Shown: in pieces, positions 1-8,309 of the stretch | How positions within the stretch are numbered: the first letter of the stretch is position 1 | Layout of the letters: the number at the start of each line of letters is the position of its first letter | Assembly (NCBI GenBank): GCA_023398575.1 | Contig: JAEWSC010000051.1 | Location: forward strand, 1 to 64,000 | Origin: Bacillota bacterium | Lineage (GTDB): Bacteria > Bacillota > Clostridia > Christensenellales > Aristaeellaceae | DNA: 64,000 bases | Reading direction: 5' to 3' | Translations under genes and position numbers: made by a program | Notes under the pieces: model-generated | Databases searched by the model: none | What the model saw: the letters and a program-made list of their open reading frames with translations, nothing else | What the model was told of the DNA's origin: nothing

Positions 1-138
1 GAAGATGGATATCGGGAGGTTCTGGGTGCTGCAGAAGGCATGAAAGAGGATAAAGCCAGTTGGCTGAGCTTCTTCCAATGGCTGAAAAGTCGAGGACTGG
101 ACGGCGTTCAACTCATTGTGGGCGACATATCCCACTAG
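1..138 (+). pseudogene. IS256-family (Mutator-type) transposase, truncated remnant
   Basis: The first 45 codons of the window read in frame as an internal piece of an IS256-type transposase: the segment DGYREVLG, then EGMKEDKASW, FFQWLKSRGLDG and IVGD are recognisable family blocks. After IVGD the family similarity stops at about position 127 and the frame runs into TAG at 136-138 after only three foreign codons (I-S-H). The C-terminal part with the last catalytic acidic residue is missing, so this copy cannot be active. Its upstream part lies outside the window. The break coincides with the start of the next gene remnant, which points to a deletion or recombination joint. Family identification is from memory of conserved blocks. 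Confidence 0.85.
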
Positions 139-170
139 AGTCTGCATTCCTTTTTGCGCATAATTCTTGA

Positions 171-488
171 CAGTACCATGGTGTTATAATAGGAATGAGC
201 GCGGGTTCAATCAATATGGCAAAACGTGTTGTCCTGGCAAGGGACCCCAGCGACAGCGTGCCCGAGTTATCTGTGTATGATGGCATCGGCCTTGTAGATA
301 TTAACATTGAGCCGCATATCAATAACGCAAGCGATATGCACTTATCAGATGTTGCTGCTGCTGCAAAAGTATCGCCGATCATAGGTCTGCCGGATGGCTC
401 CTTTATTCTTGATGTGGATGGCAGCTATTCCATATATGGGGAACATCGCTTGTTTCAGCAAGAAACCGCAGTGGATGATTGTATTTGA
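171..488 (+). pseudogene. Peptidase E (S51) family fragment, N-terminus missing
   Basis: This frame contains GVIIGMSAGSINMA, the nucleophile-elbow G-x-SAGS motif of S51 peptidases (dipeptidase E / class I glutamine amidotransferase-like fold), followed by the family's C-terminal half including the DIEPH-like block (here NIEPHINNA). The roughly 100 N-terminal residues expected before the Ser are absent: an in-frame TGA lies at 168-170 and the upstream DNA is transposase remnant. The ATG at 195 sits inside the catalytic motif, so it is not a genuine start. I read this as a gene decapitated by the same event that truncated the IS256 remnant. It ends at TGA 486-488, just before the kinase gene. 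Confidence 0.75.
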
Positions 489-513
489 GCTCTCAAACTG
501 CACGAAGGAAAAT

Positions 514-1416
514 ATGGTTACGATTCATTTGGACAATGTTTCATTTCAGTTGAAAGTGGCCCACGATTTTTCGTGGCTCCGCGCTTTAGGTAAGGTTTTT
601 TGTGTGTTTTCGCAAAATGATTCCGGCAATATCAGCTTTGGTGTGGTCAATAGGCAAGAAAAATACTTTGTGAAAGTGGCCGGGTTAGAAACAGTTGAAT
701 CTGTCCGGACGCCAGATGAAGCCGTTGCCGCACTAAAAGACGCGATACACGTATACGAGGATATAAAGCACCCAAACTTGATTGAACTTGTCAAGCACTA
801 TTCCTTAGTCGATATTTACGTCGCAATATTTAAATGGGTTGATGGTGAGTGCTTGTTTGACTATTGGAATTTTATGAAATATCAACAGGTTCCAGAAATA
901 GTCCCGCCTGGCAAGCGCTTCAAACTGATGCCGGTCGAAAAAAGAATGAGGTCTGTTGAAGTGTTGTTCTCTTTTTTAGCAACCGTCGCTACACGCAACT
1001 ATGTAGCTGTAGATTTCTATGACGGAAGTATTGTGTATGATTTTGCAACTGACACAACAAGGATATGTGACATTGACTTCTTCAGAAAAATACCGGCATT
1101 CAATGACATGGGAGAAAACTTTTTTGGCACGAAGCGTTTGAAAGCACCAGAAGAGTATGTAAAAGGTGCCATAATTGATGAAACAACAAATGTTTATACA
1201 CTCGGAGCATTACTGTTTCACTTCTTTGGTCACTTCAAAGATGCCGAAATACGGTCAATGTACAAGAATAATGCTTTTTTTCCTTGTACGCCAGAAAACT
1301 GGGAATTGAGCAAATTCTGCTATGACGTTGTGCTGAAAGCCGTTTCCATTGACAGAATGGAAAGATACCCCTCGATTAATCATTTTTATACCGCGTGGGC
1401 CTGTGCGCTGCACTGA
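514..1416 (+). CDS. Serine/threonine protein kinase-like protein
   Basis: A 300-residue protein with a degenerate protein-kinase layout. The N-lobe has YFVKVAG with Lys54 in the position of the VAIK lysine. The catalytic-loop region reads YVAVDFYDGSIVYDF (about 163-177), with Asp167 in place of the HRD aspartate. CDIDFF (about 185-190) corresponds to the DFG segment, and APEE (about 211-214) is a clear APE motif, followed by the VYTLGALLFHFF helix. I chose ATG 514 because GAAGGA lies 6 bases upstream; the longer frame from 394 overlaps the peptidase remnant. The HRD histidine and DFG glycine are not conserved, so activity is uncertain. It lies in an AT-rich accessory cluster, 71 bases before a GNAT gene. 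Confidence 0.75.
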   Translation: MVTIHLDNVSFQLKVAHDFSWLRALGKVFCVFSQNDSGNISFGVVNRQEKYFVKVAGLETVESVRTPDEAVAALKDAIHVYEDIKHPNLIELVKHYSLVDIYVAIFKWVDGECLFDYWNFMKYQQVPEIVPPGKRFKLMPVEKRMRSVEVLFSFLATVATRNYVAVDFYDGSIVYDFATDTTRICDIDFFRKIPAFNDMGENFFGTKRLKAPEEYVKGAIIDETTNVYTLGALLFHFFGHFKDAEIRSMYKNNAFFPCTPENWELSKFCYDVVLKAVSIDRMERYPSINHFYTAWACALH

Positions 1417-1487
1417 TTTTTCTTGCCGCCTGGTTTTCTTTTGTGTACAATAACAGCAAGTTTAACCAGGATTTTCGGGGTAAACGA

Positions 1488-1982
1488 ATGACATATTTAG
1501 AAACGGATCGGCTGTTTATCAGAAATTTTGAAGCAACAGACTTAGATGAGCTTGTGGATTATAGAAACAACGTGCTTTGCAACAAGTATCAAAGAAGCCA
1601 GTATCAAGACCGGAATCGCTTAGCGATATTCATTGAGGAAGCAAGGGAGGATGATTTGTTTTCTGTCGGCAAGAAGCATTTTGCAGTCGCAGAAAAGGAT
1701 TGTAATCAGATTATCGGCGACATTTTCGTTTTGATAAAAGAGCCGACGATATCATTAGGCTTTACAGTTTCCTACAAGCATCACAGGAAAGGCTATGCAT
1801 ATGAGTTTCTTGCAGCTTTGGTCGAAGCTTTTCATCAAAAATTCAGAGATTATGAGATAGTCGCCTGTACCGATATGGAAAACATCGCAAGTATAAACCT
1901 TCTGAGTAAGCTTCAATTCAAAAACCAGGTGTATATAAAGCAAATTGATTCCTATGTGTTTAGTAAATTTGCAAAGCAGTAA
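1488..1982 (+). CDS. GNAT family N-acetyltransferase
   Basis: A 164-residue acetyltransferase of the RimJ/RimL-like type. It begins METDRL-like (MTYLETDRLFIRNF), the usual opening of this group, and carries GFTVSYKHHRKGYAYEFL, the acetyl-CoA pyrophosphate-binding (Q/R-x-x-G-x-G/A) turn, then the C-terminal NIASINLLSKLQF block. The start is set at ATG 1488, preceded by GGGG at 1477-1480; an upstream in-frame extension to 1395 would overlap the kinase. The acceptor substrate cannot be told from sequence. Low GC, as in the neighbouring accessory genes. Confidence 0.85.
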   Translation: MTYLETDRLFIRNFEATDLDELVDYRNNVLCNKYQRSQYQDRNRLAIFIEEAREDDLFSVGKKHFAVAEKDCNQIIGDIFVLIKEPTISLGFTVSYKHHRKGYAYEFLAALVEAFHQKFRDYEIVACTDMENIASINLLSKLQFKNQVYIKQIDSYVFSKFAKQ

Positions 1983-2040
1983 ATGCACCTTGATAGAACA
2001 GCCCGAATGACAAACAAGAGTTTGATAGAGGTTTTTTGCA

Positions 2041-2598
2041 ATGATCGTTATCTTTATAAGACATGGTGAACCGGATAAATCGTATGTTGATAAAAAGGGA
2101 TTTATTGGTCAGGGTCGGGACTTGGCTCCTTTAAGTGAAAGAGGAAAGATGCAGGCCGAAGAGGTTTCACATCATAAACTACTGAAGGGAAGTCAAACAA
2201 TATTGTCCTCCCCTTATACAAGAGCATTGCAAACCGCTGCAGTCCTATCAAAGAATACTGGTCTGAACATACATGTTGAAATTGACTTGCATGAATTTAT
2301 TCCCGATAAAACTTTTTTAGTCAGGGGAGAGGAGGAAAATAAGGCTTTGCACATAGAGTTTATGGAGAATCACGGGAAGTATCCGGCCGGTGAAGCGCGA
2401 AAATGGGAAACAATTGATGAGATTATTGAAAGGACGCAACATGTATTAAACAGGTATTTCGACGAAGGTTATGATAAAATTATTGTTGTCGCCCATGGTG
2501 GCGTTATAAGAAGATATACAGGGGTGGCTTCAATCGAGTATTGTGAAGTTGCGGCAATAGATTACTGCAAAGATTTTCAATGCTACGGTTGGGTATAA
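2041..2598 (+). CDS. Histidine phosphatase family protein (phosphoglycerate mutase-like)
   Basis: A 185-residue member of the histidine phosphatase superfamily. The catalytic RHG motif is at residues 7-9 (His8 is the phospho-acceptor), SSPYTRALQTA (about 57-67) supplies the second Arg, and VVAHGGVIRR near residue 150 supplies the second His. The substrate is unknown; small size and genomic position favour a phosphosugar or nucleotide phosphatase rather than a glycolytic mutase. It is clearly related to the gene at 4893, sharing KGFIGQG/KGYIGHG, the identical SSPYTRALQTAA segment and the DLHE block. The two are therefore paralogues or co-acquired homologues. A GAGG at 2028-2031 lies upstream of ATG 2041. 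Confidence 0.85.
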   Translation: MIVIFIRHGEPDKSYVDKKGFIGQGRDLAPLSERGKMQAEEVSHHKLLKGSQTILSSPYTRALQTAAVLSKNTGLNIHVEIDLHEFIPDKTFLVRGEEENKALHIEFMENHGKYPAGEARKWETIDEIIERTQHVLNRYFDEGYDKIIVVAHGGVIRRYTGVASIEYCEVAAIDYCKDFQCYGWV

Positions 2599-2682
2599 GA
2601 ATCACGCAAACTCCAGTTTGTCGGAGCCACTGGAATATTTCTAAAGAGCGAGAAGCAAGAACTTGTCGGATAGTTTTGAGCT

Positions 2683-3582
2683 TTGGATCATCTTTACTTG
2701 GCGGTGCAACATATGAACATCAACATGCGAAACTATACCGGTGGACAAGGATGCAATAGTGAGGATTTCTTCAAAATATTTGATTTCCTAAACTCTAATG
2801 GAGCAGTTGGTTTTAATGAAAATTGGCATTGGGCAAGATGGGAATGGTTAATGGGTCATCCGAACCTAAGAAAAGAAATGATTCCTATAATTGGGGTTTG
2901 GGAATGTGACAGAAAGATTGTTGGAATTGCAACTCATGATATGCGGTTAGGTCAAGCATACCTTATATGTAATATAGACTTTGATTATATAAAAAAGGAT
3001 ATGCTCGTGTATGCGCAAAGAAGCCTTGCAGCGAATGGAAAACTACAAATTGCTGTGAATGATGCTGACAATGACTTATCCTCTTATTTAAGAACAATAG
3101 ACTATCGAGCAAGTGAAAGCAAGGAAACTGTATTATCCATCAAGTGCAAACAGTATCCTTATTCTTTGCCGCCAGGATTCAGTATATCATCATATGTGGA
3201 AAACAAAGACCCTAACAAGTATAATACGGTCATATGGAAGGGCTTCGATCATGAGGGATCATCGCTATCGATTGAGAGCATAGATGAGGAGGCACGCCCC
3301 CATTTTAATCCAAATCATGCAATTTTTATAGTTTCGCCTAATGGCGAGTATGCTGCTCATTGTGGAATATGGTTTTTCCCCGATTCTGAAATCGCTTATA
3401 TTGAGCCAGTTGTCACAATTCCAGAATACAGAAAGCAAGGTTTAGGAAAGTCAGTTGTTTATGAAGCAATTAACCGATGCTGTGCCATTGGAGCAAAGTG
3501 CGCTCTAGTTATTTCTAATCAAGAATTTTATCACAAAATTGGCTTTGCCAAGAGCTCGTCATTTACTTTTTGGTCTAGGTAA
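2683..3582 (+). CDS. GNAT family N-acetyltransferase, two-domain
   Basis: About 299 residues. The C-terminal half has a canonical GNAT acetyl-CoA site (VTIPEYRKQGLGKSVVYEA, about 243-261) and a terminal YHKIGF block, typical of this fold's last strands. The N-terminal half (about 1-130) looks like a second, degenerate GNAT-like domain, giving the tandem layout common in Bacillota. The frame opens at TTG 2683; an ATG at 2713 is a plausible alternative start, and neither has a strong ribosome site. The substrate is unknown. Part of the AT-rich accessory run. Confidence 0.75.
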   Translation: MDHLYLAVQHMNINMRNYTGGQGCNSEDFFKIFDFLNSNGAVGFNENWHWARWEWLMGHPNLRKEMIPIIGVWECDRKIVGIATHDMRLGQAYLICNIDFDYIKKDMLVYAQRSLAANGKLQIAVNDADNDLSSYLRTIDYRASESKETVLSIKCKQYPYSLPPGFSISSYVENKDPNKYNTVIWKGFDHEGSSLSIESIDEEARPHFNPNHAIFIVSPNGEYAAHCGIWFFPDSEIAYIEPVVTIPEYRKQGLGKSVVYEAINRCCAIGAKCALVISNQEFYHKIGFAKSSSFTFWSR

Positions 3583-3674
3583 CCATACCTGATAAGCCCA
3601 AAGCAAAGCAGCTGATTTCTATGTACCGGAACTACTCGAATGAGAAACCATGAATCGGAGGATGCATAATAACA

Positions 3675-4211
3675 ATGATTTTATCAGGAAAAGAAATTCA
3701 CAAGCAGATCGCCGCTGGAAAAATTGCGATTGAGCCGTTTGAAGAGAGATTAATCAACCCCAACAGCTATAATTTGCGGCTTCACAACGAACTTCTCATC
3801 TATACGGATGAAATTCTGGATATGAAAAAGCCGTTAAACACTAAAAGCATTTTCATACCGGAGGATGGCCTTGTTCTGCAGCCAGGCACGCTCTATTTGG
3901 GCAGAACGCATGAAAAAACATCGACAAACAGCTTTGTTCCCATGTTGGAAGGCCGGTCCTCTATAGGCAGGCTTGGGTTGTTCATTCACGTGACTGCCGG
4001 CTTTGGGGATGTTGGGTTCTCTGGCTATTGGACACTTGAAATCCAATGCGTGCAACCGGTAAGAATTTATCCAATGGTTGAAATATGTCAGATCTATTAC
4101 CATACCCTTGACGGCGAGTTTGAGGGCTACCATAGCGGCAAATACCAAAACAACACCGGAATTCAACCAAGCTTGCTGTATAAAGACTTCGAAAAGAATA
4201 AATCTCGCTAA
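3675..4211 (+). CDS. dcd: dCTP deaminase
   Basis: A 178-residue Dcd protein: deaminates dCTP to dUTP (or to dUMP in bifunctional relatives) in pyrimidine deoxynucleotide synthesis. Diagnostic features are the opening MILSGKEI, the NPNSYNLRL block, and the signature EGRSSIGRLGLFIHVTAGFGD (about 97-117), which carries the catalytic Glu region and the substrate-binding Arg/Ser, followed by GYWTLEI. Length is normal for the family. It sits among enzymes acting on phosphate esters and small molecules (MazG-like protein at 5559, histidine phosphatases), so a nucleotide-pool role is natural. Some dCTP deaminases act in phage defence; nothing here proves that for this copy. Confidence 0.92.
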   Translation: MILSGKEIHKQIAAGKIAIEPFEERLINPNSYNLRLHNELLIYTDEILDMKKPLNTKSIFIPEDGLVLQPGTLYLGRTHEKTSTNSFVPMLEGRSSIGRLGLFIHVTAGFGDVGFSGYWTLEIQCVQPVRIYPMVEICQIYYHTLDGEFEGYHSGKYQNNTGIQPSLLYKDFEKNKSR

Positions 4212-4253
4212 CAGGGCAGCTTTGAACTGTAGATTGTTTAGGGGGGTATTATA

Positions 4254-4724
4254 ATGGAATACAGGTTAGCCGGCAGTCAAGATACAAACAGACTGGCGGA
4301 GATGCGTTGGGCGCATAAAAACGAGGATGAGCCGCTCGACGAGGGTACTCCTTTCGATGCCGCCGGACGGGAAGAGTATATTCGCGTCTGTTCGAATTTT
4401 TTGAAACAAGCGTTACAGGAAGAGTTTTCGTGCTGGGTGGCCGAGCAAAACAAGGTTATTGTATCGCACATCTATGTTGTTAAAGTCAGAAAAATTCCGA
4501 AACCAGGCAAGCTGGATGGTATTTGGGGCTATGTAACAGCGGTTTATACAGTACCTGAATATAGGAACAAGGGCATTGGAAGTACCTTAATGGATAAGGT
4601 GAAAGCTTGGAGCCGTGAGAAAGGCCTCGAGCACTTGATTGTCTGGCCCAGCGAACCGAGCGTACCCTTCTATAAACGAGCGGGATTCAGCAGTGAGACG
4701 GATATGCTGGAATTGCCGTTGTAA
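4254..4724 (+). CDS. GNAT family N-acetyltransferase
   Basis: A 156-residue acetyltransferase. The segment AVYTVPEYRNKGIGSTLMDKV (about 97-117) is a textbook acetyl-CoA-binding motif, and the C-terminus has the VPFYKRAGF block. The start at ATG 4254 follows a G-rich ribosome site (GGGGGG at 4241-4246). The N-terminal block MRWAHKNEDEP is found in GNATs annotated near resistance or small-molecule modification genes, but the acceptor is unknown. It lies between dcd and the second histidine phosphatase. Confidence 0.85.
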   Translation: MEYRLAGSQDTNRLAEMRWAHKNEDEPLDEGTPFDAAGREEYIRVCSNFLKQALQEEFSCWVAEQNKVIVSHIYVVKVRKIPKPGKLDGIWGYVTAVYTVPEYRNKGIGSTLMDKVKAWSREKGLEHLIVWPSEPSVPFYKRAGFSSETDMLELPL

Positions 4725-4892
4725 TTTACAAATTCATCTGACATGGATTACGTCACGGTATAAGCACGATAGAAGCCATCAGACTCCAAATCATCAAAAG
4801 TATGGTGGGCATGCTACGATAGAAAGGCAACCACAATTTTAAGCAGTTACATGCTGACTATCATTTGTATCTGCGAAAAGAGGCCAATATCT

Positions 4893-5453
4893 ATGCAAAG
4901 AATTGTCTTTATGCGGCATAGCGAACCTGATTACTCATTTGTTGAAGAAAAAGGATATATTGGACACGGAATAGACTTAGCGCAGTTAACTGAAAAGGGC
5001 ATACAAATTGCCGAAAATGCTTCGCTTGACAGTAGATTGGACAATGCCGAAATAATTGTTTCTTCGCCATATACACGCGCTTTACAAACAGCGGCAATCA
5101 TCTCTAAAAATAGGCAGCTGAGCATACAGGTCGAGTTAGATTTGCACGAGTGGTTGCCGGACCTGTCTTTTCAATATTCAACTAATGAACAGGCCAGAAG
5201 TCAAAACAGATTATGCATAGAACAAAATGGGGTATGTTCAGATAATAACAGCATAAAGTATGAAAACCTTGAAAATGTATTCAATCGTGCAAAAAAAGCG
5301 CTTTTGCGTTATAGCAGCTACCAAAAAATCATTGTAGTGACGCATGGCATTGTTATGCGTCGCTTTGCGTTTGAACCCAACATATCTTATTGTGGGATAT
5401 TGGAGGTTGACTTTGATGATTCGTTTTCGTGCACTGCATTTAAAGCTTATTAA
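4893..5453 (+). CDS. Histidine phosphatase family protein
   Basis: A 186-residue protein from ATG 4893 (AGAGG at 4880-4884). The catalytic motif is RHS (residues 8-10) rather than RHG, the phospho-acceptor His9 being kept. SSPYTRALQTAAI and VVTHGIVMRR supply the other active-site Arg and His. It is homologous along its length to the protein at 2041. The middle region (about 100-130) is poorly conserved, so the two may differ in substrate. The 168-base gap before it (4725-4892) holds nothing I recognise. The Ser replacing Gly after the catalytic His is conservative and does not imply loss of activity. Confidence 0.8.
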   Translation: MQRIVFMRHSEPDYSFVEEKGYIGHGIDLAQLTEKGIQIAENASLDSRLDNAEIIVSSPYTRALQTAAIISKNRQLSIQVELDLHEWLPDLSFQYSTNEQARSQNRLCIEQNGVCSDNNSIKYENLENVFNRAKKALLRYSSYQKIIVVTHGIVMRRFAFEPNISYCGILEVDFDDSFSCTAFKAY

Positions 5454-5558
5454 ATTGCAGCATATAAGCATGATTTGAAGGACAATTATCTGCTATCAAA
5501 AGCATACAAGAACACTTTGAGAGATACATCAGCAGAAACTTATGAAAAGAGGGCTGTC

Positions 5559-5831
5559 ATGTCATTGAACACCTATATTGAAGAAGTACGTGTCTTTCTG
5601 CAAAAGATTCATTCCGAAAATGAAAGCAATCAGCAAAAAATTGAGTGGCTGAAAGAAGAATTCGCACAGCTGCAATGTGCCATTGAAAGCTCGAATCTGC
5701 CACGGGTGCAGCATCAGCTATACGATATGATCTTCATTCTTTTTGAGATCGCAGCTGCCAACAACTTGGATTTAGACAGCGAATGGCAGACCGGTACACA
5801 ACGAAAAGCAGTGAAATATCTACCCAATTGA
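5559..5831 (+). CDS. MazG-like / all-alpha NTP pyrophosphohydrolase-like protein (tentative)
   Basis: A 90-residue all-helical protein from ATG 5559, with GAGG 8 bases upstream; an in-frame TTG at 5475 would add 28 residues and is less likely. The pattern EWLKEEFAQL, then LYDMIFILFEIAAANNLDLD, resembles the MazG core, where an E-x-x-E(E) helix and a later D-(x)n helix bind Mg2+ and are followed by a LANxLGxDL-type turn. The full E-x-x-E-12-E-x-x-D signature is incomplete, so hydrolysis of (d)NTPs is only a possibility. Next to dcd and the phosphatases, a house-cleaning nucleotide role would fit. Confidence 0.5.
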   Translation: MSLNTYIEEVRVFLQKIHSENESNQQKIEWLKEEFAQLQCAIESSNLPRVQHQLYDMIFILFEIAAANNLDLDSEWQTGTQRKAVKYLPN

Positions 5832-5891
5832 AGCAAACAGGTCTAACGGCGGAAGAAAAACAAAAGCTTAGGCTTTTGGGGGAAATGATTT

Positions 5892-6311
5892 ATGAAAATG
5901 CCTGAAAAAATAGAATCAGGAATGATTGCGCCATGCGGTGTAAACTGCCTTGCGTGCAGCGCACATTTAGCCAGTAAAAAGCCATGTCCCGGTTGCCGTG
6001 CACCCACGGAGATCATCACACGTGTAAGCTGCCGCAATTGTGCCAAAAAGCAATGTGTTTCTAAACGAGGTTTTCAATGGTGCTTTGAATGCAGTTGCTT
6101 TCCTTGTGCCAGAATAAAAAGCCTTAACCAACGATATCTGCAGCATTATGATGTGGATTTGATACAGAACGGCTTGGACGGAAAGCGAAATATGGATGCT
6201 TTTCTGCAGATGCAAGCAGAGCGTTTTTCCTGTAGCATATGCTGCGGCGTAATCGACCAGCATCAAAAGATATGCAGCGAATGCGGCCAAGGCGCAGAAA
6301 ATAGTAGATAA
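5892..6311 (+). CDS. DUF3795-type cysteine-rich protein
   Basis: 139 residues with at least 16 Cys. The opening IAPCGVNCLACSAHL and the following PCPGCR are typical of DUF3795 proteins, which carry a CGxxCxxC...CxGC pattern and are probably metal or Fe-S binding. Two further clusters occur: CRNCAKKQC with WCFECSCFPC in the middle, and a C-terminal CSICCGVI...CSECG zinc-ribbon-like pair (about 111-134). No catalytic function is established for the family. It lies 60 bases after the MazG-like gene and 76 bases before the phosphotransferase. Confidence 0.75.
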   Translation: MKMPEKIESGMIAPCGVNCLACSAHLASKKPCPGCRAPTEIITRVSCRNCAKKQCVSKRGFQWCFECSCFPCARIKSLNQRYLQHYDVDLIQNGLDGKRNMDAFLQMQAERFSCSICCGVIDQHQKICSECGQGAENSR

Positions 6312-6387
6312 CAGATGAATATCGGACAACGAAACCTCAATATTAAATGCCTGAAATAAGTGCCATTTGTGTAAGGAGGTGCATTGG

Positions 6388-7353
6388 TTGTACGACAGCA
6401 TAGTCGCTGATTTGAAAAATACGTATGGTTTGACATGCTATCAAATCTCCCCTGTCACGGGCGGATTGCTAAATCAGAAATGGAGGGTATCAACTCAAAA
6501 GGGTGAGCTTCTGATCAAGCAATACAGCAACAAACGGTTTCGAAAAGAAAAAATCTCGCTCATTGAATCTCGATTACAGCGACAGATTGCTCTTGAAAAA
6601 GGCGGCATACCATGCCCGTTACTCTGGCAGTACCAAGGCCGCGTAATTCGTTGGCTAAATGATGAGACAGCCTATATGGTCATGGGTTTTTGCTCAGGAA
6701 AAACACAGAGTAGCAGCACGATTGCAGTCTCGCAAATGCGCAGTCTCGGCAGTGCCTGCGCAGCAATGCATAAGGCGTTCTCATACTTGCCACCGCCTGC
6801 TGATAAAAGCTTGCCTGCTTCCGGAGGATATACACTCGAACTGTTATGGGAAAACCACCGTTCCCGCATAGCGCATTGTCCCCCGAATGCTCCTGATGAA
6901 TATCGAAAAGCGCTGCTCGATCTGGAGCTGATCCTAAAAAGTCTTAGCGTCAACTTTTTCGATCAGTTTCCCAAGGGATTCGCCCATGAAGATTTTCACT
7001 CCGGCAATATTTTGTTTGATGTGGATTGCGTATCTGCCATCGTTGACTTTGATCGTAATTGTTACAGCTATATTTGGCATGATATAGGCAGAGCCATACT
7101 ATCCTATGCGTTGGAAGGCGCCACCTTAAACACTGAAAAAATACAAGCTTTTCTCAATGGCTATTTACTGCATGCAGCGGTTACGTTGCAAAATATTGTA
7201 GATGCTCTGCGCCTTACATGGTGCATTGAAACGCCGTGGTGGATACAACCCGAGTTTTTTTGCGAATGCGACGAGATTCCAAAACGTTTTAAAGATGAAA
7301 TGCTTTGGCTGACAGACCATTGGTTTGATTTGGACTATTTACTAAGCCAATAA
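6388..7353 (+). CDS. CotS / aminoglycoside phosphotransferase-family kinase
   Basis: 321 residues. Start chosen at TTG 6388 because a perfect AAGGAGGT lies at 6373-6380, 7 bases upstream; upstream in-frame codons would run through that ribosome site. The fold markers are the N-lobe LLIKQY lysine, the catalytic loop HEDFHSGNILFD (about 204-215, with catalytic Asp and Asn) and IVDFDRN as the DFG equivalent. The layout matches the CotS spore-coat kinase / APH group of Clostridia more than dedicated antibiotic kinases, so a role in antibiotic resistance should not be assumed. It is the last gene of the AT-rich accessory cluster. Confidence 0.8.
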   Translation: MYDSIVADLKNTYGLTCYQISPVTGGLLNQKWRVSTQKGELLIKQYSNKRFRKEKISLIESRLQRQIALEKGGIPCPLLWQYQGRVIRWLNDETAYMVMGFCSGKTQSSSTIAVSQMRSLGSACAAMHKAFSYLPPPADKSLPASGGYTLELLWENHRSRIAHCPPNAPDEYRKALLDLELILKSLSVNFFDQFPKGFAHEDFHSGNILFDVDCVSAIVDFDRNCYSYIWHDIGRAILSYALEGATLNTEKIQAFLNGYLLHAAVTLQNIVDALRLTWCIETPWWIQPEFFCECDEIPKRFKDEMLWLTDHWFDLDYLLSQ

Positions 7354-7399
7354 ACAGCTTACATTGTAGCTGAAATATTCCATTGTTGAGAGGTCCCTT

Positions 7400-8269
7400 A
7401 TGAGTGTATGCTCCATCTGTCCCCGCAACTGCGCCGCCCAAAGAACGCCGGAAGCCGGCAGCGGCTTTTGCCGCATGGGCACCGATCCCGTCATCGCCAG
7501 GGCCGCCCGCCATGATTGGGAGGAGCCTTGCATCAGCGGTACCCGCGGCAGTGGCACAGTATTCTTTAGCGGCTGCGTACTGCGCTGTGCCTATTGTCAA
7601 AACGGAGAGATCAGCCACCGGCTATTGGGCAAACGCATCTCAATTCAGGAACTGGCGGACACCTTCAAACGTTTGGAAGATGAAGGTGTACATAATATCA
7701 ATTTAGTCACACCCACCCATTTCACCCTGGCTATCTTGGAAGCGCTCCAAATCTATCGGCCGAATATCCCCATCGTATGGAACTGCGGCGGATATGAAAA
7801 GGTAGAAACCTTAAAGCTGCTGGATGGAATAATTGATATCTATCTGCCCGATTTAAAGCACTTTTCCCCCGCCATGGGCAAGCTGTGCGCCGGTGCACCC
7901 GATTATTTTGAATACGCTTCCAAAGCACTTATCGAAATGTGCCGCCAAACTGGACCAGCCGTCTATGATGTAGCCGGCATGATGCAAAGGGGCACGCTGG
8001 TACGCCATTTGATATTGCCTGGCTTGACGGGCGAAAGCATGAAGCTGCTGGATTGGATCAAGGAAAACCTGCCGGAAGGAACACCCGTCAGCCTCATGCG
8101 ACAGTACGTGCCCATGAATAGCGTGAGCATCCCCGGCCTGGATAGAAGGATAACAGAGAAAGAATATCAGCGTGTGCATGATCACATGATACTGCTGGGG
8201 CTGCCTGGTTATGAGCAGGATGCTTTATCAGCAGACAGTGCCTTTACGCCGCCCTTCAGTGGGGAATAG
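7400..8269 (+). CDS. Radical SAM protein, PflA/PflX-like
   Basis: 289 residues. The radical SAM cluster motif CVLRCAYC (Cys59, Cys63, Cys66; C-x3-C-x2-C) is preceded by an N-terminal Cys set (Cys4, Cys7, Cys11, Cys24) typical of the PflX/YgiQ-unrelated 'pyruvate formate-lyase activase homologue' group. NCGGYEKVETL and the DIYLPDLKHF block are also characteristic. No glycyl radical enzyme is seen nearby, so the partner is unknown. The GC content rises here to that of the core genome. The start ATG 7400 has GAGAGG at 7388-7393. It is convergent with mnmE. Confidence 0.85.
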   Translation: MSVCSICPRNCAAQRTPEAGSGFCRMGTDPVIARAARHDWEEPCISGTRGSGTVFFSGCVLRCAYCQNGEISHRLLGKRISIQELADTFKRLEDEGVHNINLVTPTHFTLAILEALQIYRPNIPIVWNCGGYEKVETLKLLDGIIDIYLPDLKHFSPAMGKLCAGAPDYFEYASKALIEMCRQTGPAVYDVAGMMQRGTLVRHLILPGLTGESMKLLDWIKENLPEGTPVSLMRQYVPMNSVSIPGLDRRITEKEYQRVHDHMILLGLPGYEQDALSADSAFTPPFSGE

Positions 8270-8309
8270 TATTTATGTCGGGCGGCCTGAATCAGCCTTT
8301 TCATCCCTC

